31,061 nucleotides of DNA from Rhodobacteraceae bacterium UBA2776 (GTDB lineage: Bacteria; Pseudomonadota; Alphaproteobacteria; Rhodobacterales; Rhodobacteraceae): NCBI GenBank assembly GCA_002352425.1, contig DEIK01000080.1, positions 1-31,061 on the forward strand, in the 5' to 3' direction. A model generated the notes under the pieces. That model was given only the letters and a program-made list of their open reading frames with translations, had not been told where the DNA came from and ran no database searches. The position numbers were made by a program, and so were the translations under genes. Positions 15,445-25,944 of the stretch are shown here, one piece after another; within the stretch, counting starts at the first letter, position 1; every line of letters starts with the position of its first letter.

Positions 15445-15539
15445 TGGTGAACTCACTTATCCAAATGATTAGTTGGGTTTTGCGCTTTGGGGCCGCGTTG
15501 AGCCGTTAAAGTGTAGCAGTATCAACGCAGATATGTCAC

Positions 15540-16421
15540 CTATAACTCATTTTCCCGGCAATCACTCCCCCCAAGCAGCCCGCCCAAAAACTCCGCAACT
15601 TCGACCGCCAACCGCTGATGAAACGCCACACGGTCAAACTCCTCGGGGTCTTGGGACGGGAGGAAATCGGGGCTGATCATATCCTGTGGAAACGGGCTCA
15701 GAAACGAGAAATGGCCCGCATTTTCAACAATCTGATGGGCAATCTTTGTCTGGTCTGGCACCTGATCCAACACCCGTGCCACATGTTCAGACGGCGTGAA
15801 GGGGTCCTGGTCAGCCTGATAGATCAACATCGGCAAAGTGACATCAGCCAGCGCATCCTTTGGCATGAACCAAGCCGTCGCAGGGGCCATCAAAACCAGC
15901 CCGCGCACCCGTGCATCCGGTTGGGTCGGCACCTGTCGCCGCGCCGCGTTCCACACTTGCCCGCCCGCCACAGCCAGCGCCGTGTAGCCGCCAATCGAGT
16001 GGCCAATCACAGCCACTTGATCCGACAAAACGGCCCCTGTCAGCAATTCATTTGTGGCAATATCATCAATGCACAGGCTGATATGACGCGGACGCAGCTC
16101 CAGATTGCGGGTTTTGCCGTCTAGGAAATTGTCATCTCGATTATTGCCGAAATGTTCGGGCATCATGACGATGTACCCGGCCTCAGCCAAAGCCTGTGCA
16201 ATCGTCAAATACCCCAACCGGTTGCCACCTGATCCATGCGAGATGATCACCACGGGGAATTGCCCCGCTGCCACTGGGGCGTTTAGCCCAGCTGTCACCG
16301 TAAAGGGTCCAACCTCATAGGCACCATGTGCGCCCGCAGCCGGATACATCACAAATACCGGAAAGCCGATATTGGCCTGATGGTCCCAAACCCGGATATG
16401 CTGACAACCGACGTTTTTCAT
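15540..16421 (-). CDS. Alpha/beta hydrolase, predicted dienelactone-hydrolase type
   Basis: A 293-residue cytoplasmic hydrolase. It shows FPVVIISHGSGG (oxyanion region, about 56-66), the nucleophile elbow VIGHSIGGYTAL with Ser about 142, an acid-loop candidate QADQDPFTP (about 202-210), and the catalytic His in NAGHFSFLSPFP (about 237). The pattern matches the predicted dienelactone hydrolase/PAF-acetylhydrolase-like group, and it resembles the broken hydrolase at 7242-7735. The ATG at 16421 has AAGGGA at good spacing. A full rho-independent terminator of bioY lies only about 17 bp upstream of this start, so expression depends on readthrough or on an internal promoter in bioY. Substrate unknown. 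Confidence 0.87.
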   Translation of the reverse strand: MKNVGCQHIRVWDHQANIGFPVFVMYPAAGAHGAYEVGPFTVTAGLNAPVAAGQFPVVIISHGSGGNRLGYLTIAQALAEAGYIVMMPEHFGNNRDDNFLDGKTRNLELRPRHISLCIDDIATNELLTGAVLSDQVAVIGHSIGGYTALAVAGGQVWNAARRQVPTQPDARVRGLVLMAPATAWFMPKDALADVTLPMLIYQADQDPFTPSEHVARVLDQVPDQTKIAHQIVENAGHFSFLSPFPQDMISPDFLPSQDPEEFDRVAFHQRLAVEVAEFLGGLLGGSDCRENEL

Positions 16422-16437
16422 ATCATTCCCTTGAATG

Positions 16438-16467
16438 TAAAAAGGGCGCAGCCACCGGCCACGCCCC
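16438..16467 (-). terminator. Rho-independent terminator after bioY
   Basis: On the minus strand GGGCGTGGCC pairs with GGCTGCGCCC (10 bp, two G-U pairs) around a GGT loop, followed by TTTTT. It starts 24 bp after the bioY stop and ends just before the ribosome-binding site of the downstream hydrolase. Confidence 0.85.
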
Positions 16468-16490
16468 AAAATTATCTTGCCGGATAGCGA

Positions 16491-17090
16491 TTAACCGCGG
16501 GCGCGGCCAACCATCTTCCAAAGGGCGGGCAACAGGATCGCGGCCAATGCCAGCTTGACGGCATCGCCAATCAAAAACGGTGTCAGGCCCCACGCAAGGA
16601 TCGGTTTATCAAACCCGTAAAGCGCCCCTAGCCACAAAACACCCGGTACATAGATCAAGGCATTGCCGATCAACAGTGCGCCAGCCATCTTGACAGGAGA
16701 GCGATCCCAGCCACGTGCGGCCAGCAGACCCAAAGCAACTGTTGCCAGCACAAAGCCAACCAAATAGCCGCCTGTGCTGCCCATCATATATTCAAAACCG
16801 TTCAATTCCGCTGTGGAGTTGGCGAAAATATCGAAGCCCAACATGCCAACCAGCATATAGCCAATAATTGTCACCAGACCCAAACGCGCGCCATAAGCGG
16901 CGCCAATCGTCAGCACTGCAAATGTGCCCATCGACATTGGCACAGGAAGCATCGGCACCATGATTTTAGCCGAAACGGCCAATGCCGCGATTCCCGCAGC
17001 CACAAGCGCAGCCTGTTTTGCGCGCAGGGCAATGCCCTCATCCGCGCCGAAAACCTCTGCCAAGACCTGATTTGTTGCTGTTAGCGCCAT
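16491..17090 (-). CDS. bioY: Biotin transporter substrate-binding S component BioY
   Basis: A 199-residue membrane protein with about six hydrophobic segments. It matches BioY, the biotin-binding S component of ECF transporters: VSAKIMVPMLPVPMSMGTFA (the classical P-x-x-P-V-P-x-(T/S)-x-Q-T region, here ending in MGT), LTIGAAYGARLGL, GGYLVGFVLA and LIGNALIYVPGVLWL. In many alphaproteobacteria BioY works with BioM and BioN; those genes are not adjacent here, so it may act alone or with components encoded elsewhere. A GGAG ribosome site precedes the ATG. No BioR box (TTATxxATAA type) was found upstream. It is divergent from purB. Confidence 0.93.
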   Translation of the reverse strand: MALTATNQVLAEVFGADEGIALRAKQAALVAAGIAALAVSAKIMVPMLPVPMSMGTFAVLTIGAAYGARLGLVTIIGYMLVGMLGFDIFANSTAELNGFEYMMGSTGGYLVGFVLATVALGLLAARGWDRSPVKMAGALLIGNALIYVPGVLWLGALYGFDKPILAWGLTPFLIGDAVKLALAAILLPALWKMVGRARG

Positions 17091-17222
17091 GTCGCTATCT
17101 CCAATTTGTTAAAGTTAGCGCCTTTTTGCCCCAGCCATGCCCTAGAGGCAAGGTAAACCTTGCTGCAATGCGGCGCGCGCCTTAAGACAGGCCGCATCTG
17201 CACCCTAAAATAAGGCTTTGAC

Positions 17223-18530
17223 ATGATCCCTCGTTATTCCCGTCCCGAAATGGTTGCCATTTGGTCCCCTGAAACAAAATTTCGCATCTGGTATGAAATC
17301 GAGGCTCACGCCTGTGACGCCCAAGCCGCCATCGGTGTTATCCCGCAAGCCAACGCAGACGCGGTCTGGAAAGCCAAGGACGTGGAGTTCGATGTGGCTC
17401 GTATTGACGAGATCGAAGCCGTTACCAAACATGACGTCATCGCCTTTCTAACCCATCTGGCCGAAATCATCGGCAACGACGAAGCCCGTTTTGTGCATCA
17501 GGGCATGACATCCTCCGACGTATTGGACACCTGCTTTAACGTGCAACTGGTCCGCGCTTCGGATATTTTGATCAAAGGCATGGAAGACCTGCTGGCCGCC
17601 CTGAAACGCCGCGCGATGGAACATAAAATGACCATCCGCATTGGCCGCAGCCATGCAATCCACGCTGAACCCACCACAATGGGCCTGACATTCGCGCGTT
17701 TCTACGCCGAAATGGACCGCAATCTGACCCGCCTAAAGGTGGCACGGGACGAGATCGCCACGGGCGCTGTTTCCGGCGCAGTTGGCACATTCGCCAATAT
17801 TGACCCGTCCGTTGAGGCCCATGTCTGCAAGGAAATGGGCTTGAAAGCCGAACCGATCAGCACCCAAGTGATCCCGCGCGACCGTCACGCAGCGTTCTTT
17901 GCCGCTCTTGGTGTGGTTGGCAGCAGCATCGAAAACATCGCCATCGAAGTGCGCCACATGCAGCGCACCGAGGTGTTGGAGGCTGAAGAGTTCTTCTCCA
18001 AGGGTCAAAAAGGCTCCAGCGCGATGCCGCATAAACGCAATCCTGTGTTGAGCGAAAACCTGACCGGTCTGGCGCGTCTGGTGCGCATGGCTGTGGTGCC
18101 TGCGATGGAAAACGTGGCGCTTTGGCACGAGCGCGATATCTCGCACTCCTCCGTTGAGCGCAACATCGGACCCGACACATGTGTGACGCTGGATTTCGCG
18201 CTGTTCCGCTTGACAGGTATGATCGACAAATTGGTCATTTACCCTGATAACATGCTGGCAAACATGAACAAATTCCGTGGCTTGGTACATTCCCAACGGG
18301 TGCTTTTGGCCCTGACCCAAGCCGGCGCATCACGCGAAGACAGCTATAAAATGGTGCAACGCAATGCAATGCGAGTCTGGGAAGAAGGCGCTGATTTCAT
18401 GACCGAGTTGTTGAACGATCCAGATGTGACAGCGGCGTTGAGCAAAGAAGAAATCGAAGACAAATTCGATTTGGGTTATCACACCAAACATGTAGACACG
18501 ATTTTCGCCCGCGTTTTTGGCGAGACTTAA
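17223..18530 (+). CDS. purB: Adenylosuccinate lyase
   Basis: A 435-residue enzyme of the fumarase/aspartase superfamily. It acts twice in purine synthesis, releasing fumarate from SAICAR and from adenylosuccinate. It begins MIPRYSRPEMVAIWSPETKF, typical of the bacterial short form. The middle contains HQGMTSSDVLDT and IGRSHAIHAEPTTMG with the catalytic His. The superfamily signature GSSAMPHKRNP begins at residue 264 and carries the catalytic Ser. Length is normal. An AAGG lies 7 bases before the ATG. A 10-bp hairpin follows the stop. Confidence 0.97.
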   Translation: MIPRYSRPEMVAIWSPETKFRIWYEIEAHACDAQAAIGVIPQANADAVWKAKDVEFDVARIDEIEAVTKHDVIAFLTHLAEIIGNDEARFVHQGMTSSDVLDTCFNVQLVRASDILIKGMEDLLAALKRRAMEHKMTIRIGRSHAIHAEPTTMGLTFARFYAEMDRNLTRLKVARDEIATGAVSGAVGTFANIDPSVEAHVCKEMGLKAEPISTQVIPRDRHAAFFAALGVVGSSIENIAIEVRHMQRTEVLEAEEFFSKGQKGSSAMPHKRNPVLSENLTGLARLVRMAVVPAMENVALWHERDISHSSVERNIGPDTCVTLDFALFRLTGMIDKLVIYPDNMLANMNKFRGLVHSQRVLLALTQAGASREDSYKMVQRNAMRVWEEGADFMTELLNDPDVTAALSKEEIEDKFDLGYHTKHVDTIFARVFGET

Positions 18531-18897
18531 ATTCATCTCTGCCCCGCCGCTTTTCTGCGACGGGGCAATTGATGCGGATCAACGACCAAACCAATCATTC
18601 GTCCGACCCTGCTCAAACAAATTTACGGGCACGCTCGGATAAGAGATGCCCAAAAAGCCCCCTCAGGAATGACAGCCAAATCGCCACGTTGGTCGGCACG
18701 GGTGGTGGCCGTCTTTGGTGATCACCTTCTTTCACCTGCCTCCCTCCAGTTGGTTCGCCAGTTTGTACATGTTCCTTAATCACACCTACCGGGCGCCGTG
18801 AAAGTAAAAGAAGCCGTTAGAATAATTGTCATTTTTTGAACCCATCTAAGGGATACATTAACCGATCTCTGCCAAATTGGGATCACCCCGATCGGAG
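18531..18897. other. 367-bp gap between purB and fliG
   Basis: Just after purB, GCCCCGCCGC (18541-18550) pairs with GCGACGGGGC (18557-18566), one mismatch, 6-nt loop. There is no T tail on either strand, so it is a weak terminator candidate for purB. The remainder up to the fliG start has no ORF with family features, and no promoter or ncRNA I can support. An A+T-rich stretch at 18806-18840 may hold the fliG promoter. Confidence 0.4.
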
Positions 18898-19971
18898 ATG
18901 CGCGACTTGACTTCTGCCTTAGCCCCTTTGCCAGACATAAATCTCGGCTTTCCCACTGCGACCATGCCAATGAGCATCACCCGCCAACAAAAGGCGGCGA
19001 TTATCGTGCGCCTGTTGCTATCCGAAGGGGCCAAATTGTCCTTAACCGATCTGCCAGAAGAAATGCAGCAGGATCTGACCTTGCAAATGGGGGCAATGCG
19101 CAGCGTCACCCGCGAAACGGTGGCTCAGGTGGTAGAGGAATTCATGACAGAAATGGACAGTATCGGTCTGTCTTTTATTGGCGGGCTTGAAGGGGCGCTC
19201 AACACGCTGGACGGGTCCATCAACCCGCAAATGATTGAACGCATGCGACGCGAGAGCGGCGTCAAACACACGGGCGACCCTTGGGTGCGGGTTATGGGGC
19301 TTGAGGCTGATCGTCTATTGCCAGTGCTTGAAGAAGAAAGCGTTGAGGTGGCGGCTGTGATGTTGTCCAAGCTCAATGTCTCAAAGGCTGCGGAATTGCT
19401 TGGCATGCTGCCCGGTGAGCGGGCGCGGCGCATCACTTATGCCGTTTCTCAAACCAGCGCGGTGACGCCCGATGCTGTACATCGAATTGGCCAATCATTG
19501 GCCACGCAATTGGACAGCGTGCCACCAAAGGCCTTTGATGACGGGCCGATTGAACGGGTTGGCGCAATTTTAAACTTCTCGCTGGCCAAAACCCGCGACG
19601 ACATGTTGGAGGGGCTGGAACAACAAGATGAGGCCTTTGCCAAAGAGGTCCGCAAAGCGATCTTTACCTTTGCCAATATCCCGTCTCGCATTGACCCACG
19701 CGATGTACCCAAAATCACCCGTGGACTGGATCAATCCGTTTTAGTGACGGCACTGGCGGCGGCTTCGGCCACAGGATCCGAGGAGCCAGCCAACTTTATT
19801 CTGGATAACATTTCCAAACGCATGGCCGAAGGCATCCGCGAAGAAATCACTGAGTTGGGCAAGGTTAAGGAGGCTGATGGCGAGGAAGCCATGAGCGCAG
19901 TCGTCGCTGAAATCCGCGCGTTGGAGGCGGCGGGCGAAGTGTTCTTTGTTGCTGCGGAAGATGACGAATAA
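18898..19971 (+). CDS. fliG: Flagellar motor switch protein FliG (solitary copy)
   Basis: A 357-residue rotor protein; in flagella FliG couples the stator to the MS ring and sets rotation direction. All three regions are visible: an N-terminal part from ITRQQKAAIIVRLLLSEGA, a middle part with LPVLEEESVEVAAVMLSKLN and KAAELLGMLPGERARRITYA (the armadillo-like EHPQR-region equivalent), and the C-terminal torque domain with EVRKAIFTFANIPSRIDPRD and FILDNISKRMAEGIREE. The usual double Asp in the torque helix (DDR in E. coli) reads DPRD. The start is uncertain: ATG at 18898, 18964 and 18970 are in frame and none has a good ribosome site. No other flagellar gene is nearby. Confidence 0.88.
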   Translation: MRDLTSALAPLPDINLGFPTATMPMSITRQQKAAIIVRLLLSEGAKLSLTDLPEEMQQDLTLQMGAMRSVTRETVAQVVEEFMTEMDSIGLSFIGGLEGALNTLDGSINPQMIERMRRESGVKHTGDPWVRVMGLEADRLLPVLEEESVEVAAVMLSKLNVSKAAELLGMLPGERARRITYAVSQTSAVTPDAVHRIGQSLATQLDSVPPKAFDDGPIERVGAILNFSLAKTRDDMLEGLEQQDEAFAKEVRKAIFTFANIPSRIDPRDVPKITRGLDQSVLVTALAAASATGSEEPANFILDNISKRMAEGIREEITELGKVKEADGEEAMSAVVAEIRALEAAGEVFFVAAEDDE

Positions 19972-20070
19972 CCCGGGTTGCCAAATCTGTGGCACGGCTT
20001 TGATCCTTGGGCTGGATGAGGCCCGCAATTTTGGCTTGCGCTGAACAAGGCCCACATCTAGCCTGATCCT

Positions 20071-20406
20071 ATGGAACATTCAGGACGCCGATGGCACGAT
20101 ATGGGCGGGCAACAAACCGACGCCGAATTGCCCGAAGATCACGACTTTGCCCTTTGGGAAAAGCGGGTGGATGCACTGATGGTGCTTTGCTCGACCAAAG
20201 GGTATTTCACCGTAGACGGCTTGCGCCGCGCGATTGAGGATATGGGTGAAGAAGCCTTTGAAACCATGTCCTATTATGAACGCTGGGTGGCGGCCGTAAA
20301 TCAAAACATGATCGAGGCCGATGCCTATACGCTGGCCGAACTTGGCGAGCGGATGGAACAGATAAAGGCCCGCGGCCCGACCTATGGCGAGGCCACAGAT
20401 GGCTGA
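20071..20406 (+). CDS. Nitrile hydratase beta N-terminal domain / thiocyanate hydrolase beta-like subunit
   Basis: A 111-residue protein equal to the N-terminal half of a nitrile hydratase beta subunit. It has the early RRWHDMGG motif, FALWEKRVDALMVLCSTKGY, FTVDGLRRAIEDMGEEAF, then MSYYERWVAAVNQNMIE and a closing ELGERM helix. In ordinary nitrile hydratase this is fused to the SH3-like C-terminal half. Here that half is a separate gene starting 8 bp before this one's stop. This split is the arrangement of thiocyanate hydrolase (ScnB-ScnA-ScnC). The intact HDMGG start argues against it being the related activator/chaperone (P14K type). No good ribosome site is seen before the ATG. It opens the three-gene unit. 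Confidence 0.8.
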   Translation: MEHSGRRWHDMGGQQTDAELPEDHDFALWEKRVDALMVLCSTKGYFTVDGLRRAIEDMGEEAFETMSYYERWVAAVNQNMIEADAYTLAELGERMEQIKARGPTYGEATDG

Positions 20407-20677
20407 CACAAACGTCGAGACCGTCCGCATCAAATCCATGATGCCTCCAGGGCATATCCGCACCCCAGCCTATTTACGCGGCAAATGCGGTGTAATTGAA
20501 CGCAACCTTGGTGAATTCGCCAATCCAGAGCGCGCCGCATATGGTCTAAAGAAAGACATGCAAACCCTTGTTCGTGTTAGATTTTTAATGAAAGATATCT
20601 GGGGCGACGCCGCTGAAAACCCAGAGGACACACTGGACGCTGAAATTTACGCCCATTGGTTGGAAAAGGTGAGTTAA
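20399..20677 (+). CDS. Nitrile hydratase beta C-terminal domain / thiocyanate hydrolase alpha-like subunit
   Basis: A 92-residue protein equal to the C-terminal SH3-like half of nitrile hydratase beta. It shows VRIKSMMPPGHIRTPAYLRG, then KCGVIERNLGEFANPE, VRVRFLMKDIWG, and a final DAEIYAHWLEKVS. The Arg residues in the PPGHxRxPxYxRG segment are those that, in the family, contact the oxidised Cys ligands of the metal site on the partner subunit. Its ATG overlaps the upstream stop region by 8 bp, and the catalytic-subunit gene starts 3 bp after its stop, so translation is coupled. It is shorter than the usual domain: the typical G-x-x-PQxLY stretch is reduced. Confidence 0.82.
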   Translation: MADTNVETVRIKSMMPPGHIRTPAYLRGKCGVIERNLGEFANPERAAYGLKKDMQTLVRVRFLMKDIWGDAAENPEDTLDAEIYAHWLEKVS

Positions 20678-20680
20678 CAA

Positions 20681-21337
20681 ATGCCCCATGATCACCATGA
20701 TGACGATTTCCATCACCACGGCATGAGCCCCTCGGGACACCCCTACCGCGCAGATGATGATCACCCACTAACTTATTGGCAAACAATGGAAATTGCCATG
20801 CGCGAATTGTTGACCGAAAAGGCTATCCTGACCCCTGCCGAAATCGCCGCTCAAATAGACGCGATGGATTCACGTGAACCCGCAAACGGTGCCGCCGTTG
20901 TTGCGCGAGCCTGGATGGATCCGGAATTCAAGTCACGGCTGCTGGCCAATGCCTCGGACGCAAGCCGCGAGATGGGGTTTGACATCGGCCCAATGCACCT
21001 GATCGCGCTGGAAAACACCGCCGACACCCACAACGTGATCGTTTGCACCCTTTGTTCCTGTTATCCACGTAACTTGCTGGGTCTGCCGCCGGATTGGTAC
21101 AAATCCCGCAGCTACCGGTCACGGGTGGTCAAAGAACCGCGCAAGGTGCTGGCCGAATTTGGCCTGTCCCTGCCAAAAGGCACAACCCTGCGCATCCATG
21201 ATTCCACCGCCGATATGCGTTATATCGTGCTGCCGGCCCGCCCCAAAGGCACAGACGGCTGGAGCGCGGAAGATCTGGCCACACTTGTCACCCGTGACAG
21301 CATGATCGGGGTTGGTGTGCCGAAATCTCCCAGCTAA
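20681..21337 (+). CDS. Nitrile hydratase alpha / thiocyanate hydrolase gamma-type catalytic subunit (cobalt type)
   Basis: A 218-residue metal-bearing subunit. The claw motif VCTLCSCY has Cys at 122, 125 and 127; the Thr between the first two marks the Co(III) type rather than the iron type (VCSLCSCT). Downstream are RNLLGLPPDWYKSRSYRSRV, KEPRKVLAEFGL, RYIVLPARPKGTDGWSAEDL and VTRDSMIGVGVPK. The latter segments, and a His-rich N-terminus (MPHDHHDDDFHHHG), are features I associate with thiocyanate hydrolase gamma as much as with nitrile hydratase alpha. Substrate could be a nitrile (product amide) or thiocyanate (products carbonyl sulfide and ammonia). No activator or cobalt transporter gene is adjacent. 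Confidence 0.88.
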   Translation: MPHDHHDDDFHHHGMSPSGHPYRADDDHPLTYWQTMEIAMRELLTEKAILTPAEIAAQIDAMDSREPANGAAVVARAWMDPEFKSRLLANASDASREMGFDIGPMHLIALENTADTHNVIVCTLCSCYPRNLLGLPPDWYKSRSYRSRVVKEPRKVLAEFGLSLPKGTTLRIHDSTADMRYIVLPARPKGTDGWSAEDLATLVTRDSMIGVGVPKSPS

Positions 21338-21409
21338 AAGATACCTGCGCTTGTGATCATAGATGTGGCCAATTATGTTGTCCCAATAATTTGAAAAATA
21401 GGGGCTGAT

Positions 21410-22318
21410 ATGGCCGAGCAAGGCAAAGGTTGGAGCAAATACACCGCCAATCTGGTGATCCGCGGCTTGCTGCGTCTGGCGCTGTTGTTGCCCTATCGCC
21501 TACGGGTACCGATGGTTGGCGGGTTGATGTCGCACCTCATTTCACCGCTTGTCGGCTATACCAAACGCATTCGCGCCAATCTGGACTACACCTGCCCCGA
21601 GCTTGACCAGAAAACGGTCGCGCGGCTGTGCAAAGAGGTGCCAAACAACGCTGGGCGCAGCCTGATCGAGCTGTATTCCAGCCGCCAATTCATCCAACGT
21701 CACCGCGAAACTGCGCTGACAGGCATCGGTGTCGCGGCGCTGGCCAAAGCCCATGCCGAAGGGCGCCCCGTTGTGCTGGTCACAGGGCATTTTGGCAATT
21801 ACGACGCCGCACGGGTGACGCTGATCGGGCTGGGTTACAAGATTGGCGCTGTCTATATGCCGATGAACAACCTGTTCTTTAATGCCCATTATGAAGCCGC
21901 GATGAAAAACATGGGCGGCAGCCTGTTTGCACGAGGCCGTAGCGGGCTACGCGATATGGTAAAATTTTTGCGCGGCGGCGGTATGACATTCTTTGTGGTG
22001 GACCAGTACATGGCCCATGGCGCGCCATTACAATTCTTTGGCAAGCCCGCCCCCACGGCCCTGTCGGCAGCGGAAATGGCGCTGAAATACAATGCGCTGC
22101 TGGTGCCGATCTATGGCATCCGCGCAGAGAACGGGCTGGATTTCAACATTCAGGTTGATGCGCCGATTGAACACAGTGACGCCAAAACCATGACCCAAGC
22201 CCTAAATGACGGATTAGAAGTATTGGTGCGTCAGCATATGGGCCAATGGCTGTGGATTCACCGCCGTTGGAAACCCGCGCGTCAACGCACCCTTGCGGCC
22301 GCCAAAATTGATCCGTGA
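21410..22318 (+). CDS. LpxL/HtrB-like acyltransferase
   Basis: A 302-residue member of the lysophospholipid/lauroyl acyltransferase family that adds secondary acyl chains to lipid A or related lipids at the inner membrane. It has an N-terminal hydrophobic anchor (about 15-50). The catalytic H-x4-D motif is GHFGNYD, with His 127 and Asp 132. It also has ARGRSGLRDMVKFLRGGGMT, VVDQYMAHGAPLQFFGKPAP, and a final QWLWIHRRWKP, typical of the LpxL group. An AGGGG lies before the ATG. Its last 37 bp overlap the 3' end of the convergent DUF1223 gene. It follows the hydratase-like genes by 72 bp but has no obvious functional link to them. Confidence 0.9.
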   Translation: MAEQGKGWSKYTANLVIRGLLRLALLLPYRLRVPMVGGLMSHLISPLVGYTKRIRANLDYTCPELDQKTVARLCKEVPNNAGRSLIELYSSRQFIQRHRETALTGIGVAALAKAHAEGRPVVLVTGHFGNYDAARVTLIGLGYKIGAVYMPMNNLFFNAHYEAAMKNMGGSLFARGRSGLRDMVKFLRGGGMTFFVVDQYMAHGAPLQFFGKPAPTALSAAEMALKYNALLVPIYGIRAENGLDFNIQVDAPIEHSDAKTMTQALNDGLEVLVRQHMGQWLWIHRRWKPARQRTLAAAKIDP

Positions 22319-22980
22319 TTTGCTGCCTGAATGATGATCACACATTCATCATTGCCCTTCATATTGGCCGCAAATGCCAGTTGCGAGGCACCGTTCCACT
22401 TTTTCAGCACGCGCCATTCTGTCACCACGTTTGAATAGGTCAATTTGCGGCCAGCATTTTCGCCGCGTTTGACACGGACGATTTCACCATCTGAAAAGCG
22501 CACCATTTGCACCACCAGATCGCCCAACCCTTGGACCAATGGATTAGCCGTAATCTGCACCTTGTTGCCACTGCGTTTCACCGAAATAGCAACCTTGGCT
22601 GGCGCATTATTATGGGCACGGATCAAACGGCCAACTTCGGCCGGTTTGTTGCCCACCACCAATTCCTGCCCCGCAACAACCATTTGCGGCGTATAGACCA
22701 TGCGTTTGCCTGCCGCCCGCGCATAGGCGTGTTGGCGGTCGGTGAATTTCGGGTTGGCAAAGATATCTTTCCACCCAATGTAATCCCAATAATCAACATG
22801 TAACGACAACGCGATCACATCATTGCGCTTGGCCAGCTTTCCCAGGAACTCATCTGCGGGCGGACAGCTGGAACAGCCTTGCGATGTATATAGCTCGACC
22901 ACAACAGGCCCAGACTGCGCCGTGGCCAAAGTGCCCAACGCCATCCACATCCCTGTCACCAAAATCGCAAATTTCCGCAT
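22282..22980 (-). CDS. DUF1223 secreted thioredoxin-fold protein
   Basis: A 232-residue protein with a Sec signal peptide (residues 1-22, cleavage near ATAQS). The mature part opens VVVELYTSQGCSSCPPADEF with a CxxC pair at Cys 36 and Cys 39, as in thioredoxin-like folds. It continues LSLHVDYWDYIGWKDIFANP, then TDRQHAYARAAGKRMVYTPQ, hallmarks of the DUF1223 family. Function is unknown, although the CxxC and periplasmic location suggest a redox role. The ATG at 22980 begins the signal peptide. Divergence from acnA is a common gene order in Rhodobacterales. The 3' end overlaps the acyltransferase gene. Confidence 0.9.
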   Translation of the reverse strand: MRKFAILVTGMWMALGTLATAQSGPVVVELYTSQGCSSCPPADEFLGKLAKRNDVIALSLHVDYWDYIGWKDIFANPKFTDRQHAYARAAGKRMVYTPQMVVAGQELVVGNKPAEVGRLIRAHNNAPAKVAISVKRSGNKVQITANPLVQGLGDLVVQMVRFSDGEIVRVKRGENAGRKLTYSNVVTEWRVLKKWNGASQLAFAANMKGNDECVIIIQAANHGSILAAARVR

Positions 22981-23130
22981 TCGATCACTCACTTTATTCC
23001 CATGCCTCCACAATGACCTATGTCACAACCCAATCAATAGCCAATCAAGGTTTTGCGAGAATCCTTGTCAATTCGGTAACATCCCCGACACTGCACCGGA
23101 TCAGCACAACATCAACGCGGGCGAAATTAA

Positions 23131-23150
23131 TTGTGTGCAATGGTATACAA
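23131..23150. promoter_or_regulatory. Imperfect palindrome upstream of acnA, possible GntR-type site
   Basis: TTGTGTGC-AATG-GTATACAA is an inverted repeat matching in 6 of 8 positions per arm. It contains TGGTATACA, reminiscent of GntR/FadR-family half sites. It lies about 100 bp before the acnA start in the divergent DUF1223-acnA region. No regulator gene is adjacent, so the assignment is speculative. Confidence 0.3.
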
Positions 23151-23248
23151 ATACGTTCTACCCCCTTGATTGACTCGCCCGAATAGGTCAAAAGCGCAGT
23201 TGAATTGGGCAGCTGCCCGCACTCCCGTTAGCCAAAATGGAGCCAGCC

Positions 23249-25936
<2,688 letters not shown>

Positions 25937-25944
25937 ACGAATAC

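Noticed and set aside
14382..15552. Short direct repeat AACTCATT on both sides of the HEPN-like gene
   Set aside because: Only 8 bp and not exactly at the gene boundaries; expected by chance, not evidence for an att site or target duplication.
17091..17222. BioR or other biotin operator between bioY and purB
   Set aside because: I looked for a TTAT...ATAA palindrome and found none.
20071..20406. Reading of the first hydratase gene as a P14K-type activator
   Set aside because: It keeps the HDMGG start and helices of the structural beta N-terminal domain and is followed by the separate C-terminal half, so it is better explained as half of a split subunit.
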